From contig JAAVAY010000089.1 in NCBI GenBank assembly GCA_014803815.1, positions 1 through 6,107 of the forward strand: 6,107 bases of DNA. Direction: 5' to 3'. Source of the DNA: Allobaculum sp. (lineage in GTDB: Bacteria > Bacillota_I > Bacilli_A > Erysipelotrichales > Erysipelotrichaceae). Both the position numbers and the translations under genes were made by a program. The notes under the pieces are model-generated. The model ran no database searches, had not been told where the DNA came from, and saw only the letters and a program-made list of their open reading frames with translations. Shown piece after piece: positions 1 through 5,185 of the stretch (position 1 is the first letter of the stretch; every line of letters begins with the position of its first letter).

Positions 1-520
1 AGATATCTTGTAAGACTTGTTCATATGGAATGATTTTTCCCTTTTGGGCATCCTGGATCATCCGTCTTTTGGCTCTTGCTTCTGGGGCAGCATCCAAATA
101 AATCTTGACCTCAGCTGTGGGCAAAACCACATCACAAATGTCTCGACCATCCACAATAAAGCCTTTAGAGGCTGTGATTTGTTTTTGAAGGGCGACAAGC
201 TTTTGACGCACTTCAGATAAGGTGGAATATTGAGAGGCCAATTGGGAAACTTGAGGGGTGCGAATGGCTTGGCTTACATCTTCTTGATTGAGAAACACCT
301 TATCTTTTTGAGACATATCTAAAGCAATCGTATCTAAGGCCTGTTTTAAGGCTTCACTGGATTTTGGGGGAATACCTTGTTGGTGTAAAGCCAAAGCCAC
401 GGCTCGATACATCGCTCCTGTATCGAGATGAATCAAACCATATTGGACAGCTAAAGCGTCTGCTAAGGAGCTTTTCCCTGCTCCACTTGGGCCGTCTATG
501 GCGATATTAAATGAATTCAT
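1..520 (-). CDS. cmk: Cytidylate kinase (CMP/dCMP kinase), C-terminus cut by window edge
   Basis: Transfers a phosphate from ATP to CMP or dCMP in the cytosol, feeding CTP/dCTP synthesis. I translated 173 open codons from the ATG at 518-520; about 50 C-terminal residues of a usual protein of roughly 220 lie outside the window. Visible motifs: P-loop GPSGAGKSS (residues 10-18), the CMP-site LDTGAMYR (32-39), EDVSQAIRT (80-88), the DGRD motif (124-127), VKIYLDA (138-144) and the arginine-rich lid start EARAKRR (147-153). A GGAGG site (528-532) lies 7 nt before the ATG, which fixes the start. The gene follows the 385-residue gene by 79 nt on the same strand with no clear terminator between, so co-transcription is likely. 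One oddity: GRD is followed by ICD where E. coli and many others have (I/M)GT. Family assignment is secure. Confidence 0.96.
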   Translation of the reverse strand, partial: MNSFNIAIDGPSGAGKSSLADALAVQYGLIHLDTGAMYRAVALALHQQGIPPKSSEALKQALDTIALDMSQKDKVFLNQEDVSQAIRTPQVSQLASQYSTLSEVRQKLVALQKQITASKGFIVDGRDICDVVLPTAEVKIYLDAAPEARAKRRMIQDAQKGKIIPYEQVLQDI

Positions 521-563
521 CTGAGAACCTCCGAACAAAATGCCCATAAAAATAAAATTGGAT

Positions 564-587
564 AGCTGTGGAAGCCTAGCCCCAGCT
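564..587 (-). other. Weak hairpin between the 385-residue gene and cmk
   Basis: In the 79-nt gap, AGCTG and CAGCT form a 5-bp stem (564-568 with 583-587), extendable by two G-C pairs past a mismatch. A U-rich but interrupted stretch follows downstream. It is too weak to call a terminator; it might reduce read-through into cmk or protect an RNA end. Confidence 0.25.
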
Positions 588-599
588 TGAAAAAATAGT

Positions 600-1757
600 C
601 TAGAAAATGCCGAGTTTAGACATCCAGAAAATCGTTAACAAAATCAATAACAATAAAATTACGCAACAAGCCACCATGAAAATGATTGCACTTGTGCTCA
701 CCTGCTCATTACTTGATGAACTTTCCTTGCTCGCTTTTGGGGCTTGCTTAGACTTGACCTGTTTGGCTTGTTGTTTAGGGGCTCGACTAGACATATCCGT
801 AGAGGAAGTAGAGGAGGAAGTCTTTTTGGCTTTTTTAGAAACCACAATGGGTGGTTCTTCTTCCTCTAATCCTTCGTCTTCATACTCCTCTACATTGGGG
901 CGCGTTTTGCGCCGCACTTTGCTGATCAAAGAGGCAAAGCGACCATTTGATTGTTCTTCTTCGTAATACTCCTCTTCTTCATCGACTGGTTCTTGATAGG
1001 CTGCTTGCTGGTTGCGATTTGTAAAAGGCAACTCTGGACCATCGTCTTGATTGGTAAAGTAAGGATCATTGACTGGTACTTCTGTGGTAGCAAATAATGT
1101 ATCAAGCGATTGACTATCAAGCGTTTTTTCCAGGTTCTCTGCAGGTTGCGCATTGGTTTGACGTGTCGTTTTGTGCCGTTTACGACGGGTATTTCCAAAC
1201 AATACGGGCTTTTCTTTGGTTTCTTCTTCAACGATTTCAACCATCGGCTCTTCATTGGCCTGTTGGCTAGGTGTAAACAAATCCAAAAAGTCGGGTTCCT
1301 CATTTTGGACTCTTTTGGTCTGAGAAGCCGTGGTGGATTTCACTTGGGTAGTGTCGGATTGGATGGGTTGACTCGTGCGGCGTGAGGTTGGATTGCTCAT
1401 TAAGCTTGATAAATCGGAGCCATACAAATTGCGTGTAGTCCCACCGACATCTTCGTTTTGTTCCATGGTTTCAAAGTGAACAGAGCGACGTGCAGCAGCT
1501 TGTTCTTGGGAGGATAAGTCATGAAGAATTTGCATCTGAGTATCGTCGGTGACGAGTTCTCCATTGTCCAAATTGTACTGCTTTACCTCTCCAAGCAAAT
1601 CTTCGATCACTGGCCCACGCAATTTTTGGTCTGCTTTAAAATCAGGAGCGGCCATACGAGTTGAGCGCGCTTGTTTGGTGCTGACTTGGGGTTCACTTTC
1701 CTGCTCAAGCGAATCACGCAGATCTTGGTACTTCTCTTTTCGAGACAGTTTGGCCAT
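600..1757 (-). CDS. Unrecognised 385-aa acidic/low-complexity protein with C-terminal membrane anchor
   Basis: I do not recognise the family and assign no function. There is no signal peptide. The N-terminus is short and basic (MAKLSRKEKYQDLRD). Residues about 47-82 (around EDLLGEVKQYNLDNGEL and QMQILHDL) look like the best candidate for a folded or conserved segment. The rest appears disordered: Thr/Ser/Gln-rich 121-150, a basic cluster RRKRHK (191-196), acid runs at 259-268 and 290-301, and a Lys/Ser-rich stretch 308-350. A single hydrophobic helix at about 356-378 is followed by only seven residues, so the bulk should face the cytoplasm in a tail-anchored layout. The start is the only in-frame choice: TGA lies nine codons upstream with no other start codon between, and the usual ribosome site is missing at normal distance (see the hairpin entry). 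It precedes cmk and is probably co-transcribed. Bridging, scaffolding or division/envelope roles are conceivable but unsupported. Confidence 0.85.
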   Translation of the reverse strand: MAKLSRKEKYQDLRDSLEQESEPQVSTKQARSTRMAAPDFKADQKLRGPVIEDLLGEVKQYNLDNGELVTDDTQMQILHDLSSQEQAAARRSVHFETMEQNEDVGGTTRNLYGSDLSSLMSNPTSRRTSQPIQSDTTQVKSTTASQTKRVQNEEPDFLDLFTPSQQANEEPMVEIVEEETKEKPVLFGNTRRKRHKTTRQTNAQPAENLEKTLDSQSLDTLFATTEVPVNDPYFTNQDDGPELPFTNRNQQAAYQEPVDEEEEYYEEEQSNGRFASLISKVRRKTRPNVEEYEDEGLEEEEPPIVVSKKAKKTSSSTSSTDMSSRAPKQQAKQVKSKQAPKASKESSSSNEQVSTSAIIFMVACCVILLLLILLTIFWMSKLGIF

Positions 1758-1815
1758 CTGTTTTCGGGCTGAATACTCGTGTCAAGCATGAGCGGAAAAG
1801 CCCGAACCCTCCTTT
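1758..1815 (-). promoter_or_regulatory. Shine-Dalgarno and bridging hairpin before the 385-aa gene
   Basis: The strong site AAAGGAGGG (1807-1815) is 49 nt from the ATG at 1755-1757, far too distant in linear RNA. Directly between them TTCGGGCT (1799-1806) and AGCCCGAA (1763-1770) form a perfect 8-bp stem around a 28-nt loop, which has its own CTC/GAG sub-stem (1790-1792 with 1776-1778). Folding removes 44 nt and leaves AACAG, 5 nt, between the site and the ATG. An out-of-frame ATG (1787-1789) lies inside the loop. Pairing and distances are read directly; use of the hairpin in initiation is inferred. Confidence 0.6.
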
Positions 1816-1956
1816 CTTTGAATTGGCTATCGGCCAAAAACCTAAATTGGTTTCCAATGTAGGGGAACTTTTGAGTTTACTCCTCCTTATTGAAGAAAGC
1901 TTAAAATTGACCGTATTTTAAGGAAAAGTAAGATAAAAATTCCCTTACTACATGCA
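1816..1956 (-). promoter_or_regulatory. Structured 5' leader of the 385-aa gene
   Basis: Between the predicted transcription start (about 1956) and the ribosome site lie four short helices: AGTAAG/CTTACT (1944-1949 with 1927-1932), CTTAAAAT/ATTTTAAG (1915-1922 with 1900-1907, 8 bp, 7-nt loop), ATTGG/CCAAT (1854-1858 with 1846-1850) and TTGGC/GCCAA (1833-1837 with 1823-1827). A second strong AAGGAGG (1882-1888) has no ATG, GTG or TTG at a working distance. No T-box, riboswitch or ribosomal-protein leader signature is recognised. Individual helices may be chance in AT-rich DNA. Confidence 0.4.
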
Positions 1957-1962
1957 TTATGC

Positions 1963-1971
1963 ATTATATCA
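1963..1971 (-). promoter_or_regulatory. Extended -10 promoter for the 385-aa gene and cmk
   Basis: On the minus strand TGATATAAT (1963-1971) is a perfect TGn-TATAAT extended -10 element, predicting a start near 1956. A TTGACC sits 20 nt upstream, too far for a normal -35 element, so the extended -10 would carry recognition. TGCAT-A-ATGCA, a small inverted repeat, overlaps the start-site side and could be an operator. Confidence 0.6.
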
Positions 1972-2022
1972 AACTTTATAGGGAAGTGGGTCAAAAATGC
2001 CTTTAAGTAAAAGGGAAACAAC

Positions 2023-2045
2023 AAAAAAAGCCGCAAAGCGGCTTT
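2023..2045 (-). terminator. Intrinsic terminator of efp
   Basis: AAAGCCGC (2038-2045) pairs with GCGGCTTT (2027-2034) over a 3-nt loop to make an 8-bp GC-rich stem, followed on the minus strand by a run of seven T (2023-2029, overlapping the stem base). It begins 8 nt after the efp stop codon, closing the unit before the promoter of the next one. Confidence 0.92.
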
Positions 2046-2053
2046 GATGAGGG

Positions 2054-2617
2054 CTAGGACTTAGCGCGGCCGGAATACTTTCCATCCGCCGTAGAAACCA
2101 CGATCAATTCGCCTTCGTTGATGAATAGAGGCACCTTGAGTTCAAGACCGGTTTCCAATTTAGCATTTTTTTGTGCGGCCGAAGTTGTATCGCCTTTGAC
2201 AGCGGGTTCGCATTCTACTACTTGTAACGTAGCTTTATCGGGTAAAGAAACGCCGATGATTTCACCTTCATAGCTTGTGATGTTGACATTATCATTTGGT
2301 TTTACGAACTTGCGTTCCCATTCCAAACGGCTGGTGGGGATTTCAACTTGTTCGTAGGTTTCATTGTCCATGAAGACCATCGCATCATCGGTATCGTAAA
2401 GATATTGCATTTCGCGTTTGTCGATCATGGCGGGTTCTACTTTTTCTCCACCACCCCAAGAGAGTTCGACATTGGAGCCAGTGCGTAAGTTGCGTACTTT
2501 CGCTTTTACGACCATCGCTGAACGGGCTGTTTTGTTTTGAAGAGTGTCAAGAACTACATAAATTTCGCCATCCACTTGAATGGTTTGTCCTGGTTTTAAA
2601 TCGTTAGAACTGATCAT
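2054..2617 (-). CDS. efp: Elongation factor P with arginine at the tip position
   Basis: Binds ribosomes stalled between the P and E sites and speeds peptide bond formation at polyproline stretches. Full-length at 187 residues: domain I about 1-62, domain II about 63-126, domain III about 127-187. Recognition rests on VRNLRTG (41-47), QYLY (71-74), VFMDNETYEQ (81-90), EPAVKGDT (137-144) and the K-x-A...ETG...VP signature (150-163). The tip loop reads NKTARSAMVVK (28-38), not KPGKG. R32 aligns without gaps to K32 of B. subtilis EF-P, and the loop resembles the NKSGRNAAVVK of Pseudomonas EF-P, where R32 is rhamnosylated by EarP. No modification gene is in the window. The paralogue EfpL (YeiP) also has an Arg tip, but the body here is EF-P-like. 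The ribosome site is weak: only GGA at 2627-2629, 9 nt from the ATG. Single-gene unit with its own terminator. Confidence 0.96.
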   Translation of the reverse strand: MISSNDLKPGQTIQVDGEIYVVLDTLQNKTARSAMVVKAKVRNLRTGSNVELSWGGGEKVEPAMIDKREMQYLYDTDDAMVFMDNETYEQVEIPTSRLEWERKFVKPNDNVNITSYEGEIIGVSLPDKATLQVVECEPAVKGDTTSAAQKNAKLETGLELKVPLFINEGELIVVSTADGKYSGRAKS

Positions 2618-2760
2618 GAGAGTTTATCCACTCGCAAGGCTTTATTACGTTGAAAGGATTTGATTAGCTGGCTGCTTGCGAGCAGGATTCCTTTCCACGA
2701 AAAACCAGCTAATATCTTTTTCTATCCAAAAATCCTGTTTTGATGATAACAGACAATTGA
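2618..2760 (-). promoter_or_regulatory. Candidate structured leader of efp with competing helices
   Basis: Proximal leader helices: ATTAGCTGG (2705-2713) with CCAGCTAAT (2663-2671), 9 bp; directly stacked beside it CTGCT/AGCAG (2681-2685 with 2672-2676, 4-nt loop). Incompatible alternatives: GAAAGGA (2689-2695) with TCCTTTC (2652-2658), and CTCGCAAG (2675-2682) with CTTGCGAG (2631-2638), 8 bp, ending 13 nt before the start codon. CAGGATT (2731-2737) can also pair with AATCCTG (2683-2689). The pattern looks like a switch over the ribosome-binding region. Pairings are seen; function is inferred, and no known riboswitch class is recognised. Confidence 0.4.
2743..2751 (-). promoter_or_regulatory. 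Possible extended -10 promoter for efp
   Basis: TGTTATCAT (2743-2751) matches an extended -10 with TATCAT for TATAAT, with no convincing -35 element. If used, transcription would start near 2736 and the leader would be about 120 nt. An upstream promoter placing the larger hairpins in the leader is equally possible. Confidence 0.3.
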
Positions 2761-2912
2761 CTCAAAAATACACCTAAACCAAATATGAACCCCACAAGGT
2801 TCAAAGATTTGGCTCAAAAGGCAAGCGATCTCTTCTAAAAAGTACGTTTAGACTTTTTTTCAAGAGAGATTCCCTTTTCGTCCTATTAATTTTTCGCATA
2901 TAAAAAAGCCTA
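2761..2912 (-). other. Spacer with two large imperfect hairpins upstream of efp
   Basis: The rest of the 328-bp gap between nfnB and efp holds no gene. It has two long inverted repeats. In the first, CCAAAT/ATTTGG (2807-2812 with 2779-2784) and TGAACC/GGTTCA (2798-2803 with 2786-2791) give 12 bp with one internal loop and a 6-nt apical loop. In the second, ATCTCT/AGAGAT (2865-2870 with 2828-2833) and AAAAAGT/ACTTTTT (2852-2858 with 2837-2843) give 13 bp with an internal loop. Neither is followed by a clean U-tract, so neither is called a terminator. They could belong to a longer efp leader or be intergenic repeats. Confidence 0.4.
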
Positions 2913-2913
2913 G

Positions 2914-2940
2914 AAAAAAATCCCGCTTTCAAAGCGGGAA
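2914..2940 (-). terminator. Intrinsic terminator of the nfnAB operon
   Basis: TCCCGCT and AGCGGGA (within 2921-2939) form a stem of at least 7 bp with a 5-nt loop, followed on the minus strand by seven T (2914-2920) and then a second T-run. It starts 6 nt after the nfnB stop codon. Confidence 0.93.
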
Positions 2941-2945
2941 TATAA

Positions 2946-4340
2946 TTAAGCCTCTTGACGGTGCAATTGAATGTATTGATCCATAGCCGCAGCAGCTTTT
3001 TTACCGGCTCCCATAGCGGAAATAACCGTAGCGGCGCCCGTCACAGCATCTCCACCCGCAAATACACCATCGCGTGTGGTCATTTCGTTTTCATCCACCA
3101 CTAAGCAACCTTTGCGGTTGGTTTCAAGGCCTTCTGTAGTTTGACGAATGAGCGGATTGGGAGAGGTTCCAATCGCCATGATCATACAATCTGCATCGAT
3201 CATGAAATTGCTATCAGGTTTGGCCACTGGGCGACGACGGCCTGAAGCATCGGGTTCACCAAGTTCCATTTCGATGCATTCTACAGCTTTAACTTGTCCG
3301 TTTTCATCACCAATCACAGCGACAGGATTACGCAAAAGATCAAAAATGATGCCCTCTTCCATGGCGTGTTCCACTTCTTCTTTACGAGCTGGCAGTTCGT
3401 CTAAGGAACGACGATACACGATATGCACTTCGGAGCCCAAGCGACGAGCGCAACGGGCCGCATCCATAGCCACATTACCACCACCAACTACAACCGTTTT
3501 AGTGGGATGTTGAATGGGGGTAGTGGAATCGTCTTTATAGGCTTTCATCAAATTGAAACGGGTTAAAAATTCGTTGGCTGAATAAACCCCTTTTAAGGCT
3601 TCTCCAGGCAAATTCATAAAGTTAGGTAAACCCGCTCCACTGCCCACGAAAATAGCTTCATAGCCATCATCCATGAGTTCTTCGATGGTTCCAGAGCGTC
3701 CTACGACATAGTTAGTGACGATCTCTACGCCCATATCACGCAGTTTTTGAATCTCATGTTGCACGATGGATTTGGGCAACCGGAATTCAGGAATTCCATA
3801 CATCAAAACGCCACCTGGGGTATGAAGGGCTTCAAACACGCTCACTTCATATCCAAGTTTAGCCAAGTCACCCGCTGCAGTTAACCCAGCAGGCCCTGCC
3901 CCTACAACAGCTACTTTATGGCCATTACGCTCTGGGATGATCACAGGCGCTTCGCCTTGTTCGCGCATATAGTCGGCTACGAAACGCTCTAAACGGCCAA
4001 TAGCCACAGGCTCTCCTTTAATTCCACGGACACATTTGGCCTCGCATTGGCTTTCCTGAGGGCACACACGACCACAAATGGCAGGTAAGCTGCTTGTCAA
4101 CGAGATGATTTCATAAGCTCCTTCAAAATCGCCTTCGGCCACTTTGGCTACAAAATCCGGAATATGAATGTTAACAGGACAACCTTGAGTGCAGGGTTTA
4201 TGACGACACCCTAAGCAACGCTTAGCCTCATCGATAGCCATTTCGGCGGTATATCCAAGGGTGACTTCTTCTACATTTTGAATGCGTTCTTCTGGAGCTT
4301 GAGAAGGCATTGGATTTTTATCCATTCGCATATTTGGCAT
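2946..4340 (-). CDS. nfnB: NADH-dependent ferredoxin:NADP+ oxidoreductase subunit B (often annotated glutamate synthase small subunit)
   Basis: With NfnA it couples 2 NADPH + NAD+ + oxidised ferredoxin to 2 NADP+ + NADH + reduced ferredoxin, reversibly, in the cytosol. The 464 residues are a full GltD-like protein. An N-terminal iron-sulfur domain has C42, C45, C50, C54 (CLGCRHKPCTQGCP) and C89, C93, C99, C103 (CGRVCPQESQCEAKC), enough for two [4Fe-4S] clusters; E96 in CPQE may correspond to the reported Glu ligand. FAD fold VVGAGPAGLTAAG follows (145-157), then the NADP(H) fold VVVGGGNVAMDAA (283-295) with YRR (309-311) suited to the 2'-phosphate, and FAD-closing GVFAGGD (425-431). The start follows the nfnA stop by 2 nt, with AAAGAGGG (4350-4357) 9 nt upstream inside nfnA, indicating translational coupling. 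No glutamate synthase large subunit is adjacent; together with nfnA next door this favours Nfn over GltD. Confidence 0.9.
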   Translation of the reverse strand: MPNMRMDKNPMPSQAPEERIQNVEEVTLGYTAEMAIDEAKRCLGCRHKPCTQGCPVNIHIPDFVAKVAEGDFEGAYEIISLTSSLPAICGRVCPQESQCEAKCVRGIKGEPVAIGRLERFVADYMREQGEAPVIIPERNGHKVAVVGAGPAGLTAAGDLAKLGYEVSVFEALHTPGGVLMYGIPEFRLPKSIVQHEIQKLRDMGVEIVTNYVVGRSGTIEELMDDGYEAIFVGSGAGLPNFMNLPGEALKGVYSANEFLTRFNLMKAYKDDSTTPIQHPTKTVVVGGGNVAMDAARCARRLGSEVHIVYRRSLDELPARKEEVEHAMEEGIIFDLLRNPVAVIGDENGQVKAVECIEMELGEPDASGRRRPVAKPDSNFMIDADCMIMAIGTSPNPLIRQTTEGLETNRKGCLVVDENEMTTRDGVFAGGDAVTGAATVISAMGAGKKAAAAMDQYIQLHRQEA

Positions 4341-4342
4341 GA

Positions 4343-5185
4343 TTATTCGCCCTCTTTCTTATTTAATAAGTTGCATGCTTCGTCATAGTCATGACGTTCT
4401 TTTTCGGCATATTGGCGGTTACGACTCATCGCCGCATCAAAATCCACGAGATGGCCATCAAAATCGGGCCCATCAACGCAGGCAAATTGCATTTTCCCAT
4501 CCACCATCAAGCGGCATCCACCACACATACCAGTGCCATCGATCATAATGGGATTCATGGAAACAATCGTTGGAATATCGTATTTTTTCGTCAAAGCACA
4601 TACGAACTTCATCATGATTAGTGGTCCAATCGCGATAACTTTGTCAATTTTTTGTCCACTTTGAATGAGTTCTTCAAGTTTAGCTGTAACCAGACCTTTT
4701 TCTCCAACTGATCCATCATCACTCATCAAATAGTAGTGATCGGATACGTTTTTGAATTCATCTTCTAAAATGACTAAATCCTTGTTGCGAAAACCGACGA
4801 TGGTATCCACATTTTTGCCCGCTTCATGGAACGCTTTCGCAGTAGGCAAAGCAATCGCACAGCCTACCCCACCGCCGATGACTACGACGTTTTCCCCTTC
4901 AATTTCCGAAGGTTTTCCAAGAGGACCGGCAAAGTCGGCTAAAAAATCGCCCTCTTCTAAAGCCGAGAGCTTTTTAGTCGAAGCGCCTACGATTTGATAA
5001 ATGATCGTGACCAGTCCTGTTTCAGGATCGGCATTTGCGATAGTGAAGGGAACACGTTCTCCCTCTTCATCCACACGTAAAATAATGAATTGACCCGCTT
5101 TAGCGCGTCGAGCTACGTGAGGAGCATCGACCGTAATTTGAACGACCGTAGGATTGAGTTCCTTTTTTTCAACAATTTTATACAT
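4343..5185 (-). CDS. nfnA: NADH-dependent ferredoxin:NADP+ oxidoreductase subunit A (sulfide/dihydroorotate dehydrogenase-like FAD/NAD-binding protein)
   Basis: This 280-residue protein is the NAD(H)-binding partner of NfnB, from the ferredoxin reductase/PyrK-like flavoprotein group. An N-terminal FAD-binding barrel carries RVPFTIA (44-50). The NAD-binding fold has VVIGGGVGCAIALP (101-114) and a C-terminal part with AIGPLIMM (185-192). The [2Fe-2S] motif is DGTGMCGGC (216-224) plus C236 in FACVDGP, giving D216, C221, C224 and C236; three Cys and one Asp is the known ligand set of NfnA clusters. ACGAGGA, 8 nt before the ATG at 5183-5185, is an adequate ribosome site. It is first in the operon, with nfnB beginning 2 nt after its stop. 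PyrK is the main alternative, but the NfnB neighbour and the absence of pyrD argue against it. Stand-alone archaeal-type sulfide dehydrogenase naming refers to the same fold. Confidence 0.9.
   Translation of the reverse strand: MYKIVEKKELNPTVVQITVDAPHVARRAKAGQFIILRVDEEGERVPFTIANADPETGLVTIIYQIVGASTKKLSALEEGDFLADFAGPLGKPSEIEGENVVVIGGGVGCAIALPTAKAFHEAGKNVDTIVGFRNKDLVILEDEFKNVSDHYYLMSDDGSVGEKGLVTAKLEELIQSGQKIDKVIAIGPLIMMKFVCALTKKYDIPTIVSMNPIMIDGTGMCGGCRLMVDGKMQFACVDGPDFDGHLVDFDAAMSRNRQYAEKERHDYDEACNLLNKKEGE

Noticed and set aside
607..966. 119-codon plus-strand open frame antisense to the 385-aa gene
   Set aside because: Mirror of the Glu/Ser-rich codons of the real gene; no plus-strand promoter or ribosome site.
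926..1303. 125-codon minus-strand open frame inside the 385-aa gene
   Set aside because: It is a shifted-frame shadow; its composition follows the low-complexity repeats of the real frame, and no ribosome site is seen.
1607..1837. TTG-start open frame of 76 codons preceding and overlapping the 385-aa gene on the same strand
   Set aside because: It has no ribosome site before the TTG (the AAAGGAGGG lies inside it), no recognisable content, and most of its length is out-of-frame overlap with the better gene.
1816..1956. T-box or known riboswitch ahead of the 385-aa gene
   Set aside because: There is no T-box consensus, no specifier-type stem I and no terminator hairpin with U-tract before the gene.
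2054..2617. Calling the EF-P an EfpL (YeiP) paralogue because of the TAR tip
   Set aside because: The rest of the protein, including VRNLRTG, FMDNETYEQ and the domain III signature, follows standard EF-P, and the loop matches Pseudomonas EF-P better.
2720..2753. Terminator-like CTGTT/AACAG stem followed by TTTTT in the efp leader
   Set aside because: The stem is only 5-6 bp and AT-rich and the U-run is five; it overlaps the possible -10 element, so attenuation is not supported.
3148..3513. 121-codon plus-strand open frame antisense to nfnB
   Set aside because: Overlaps well-supported NfnB coding sequence; no start signals and no protein-like pattern.
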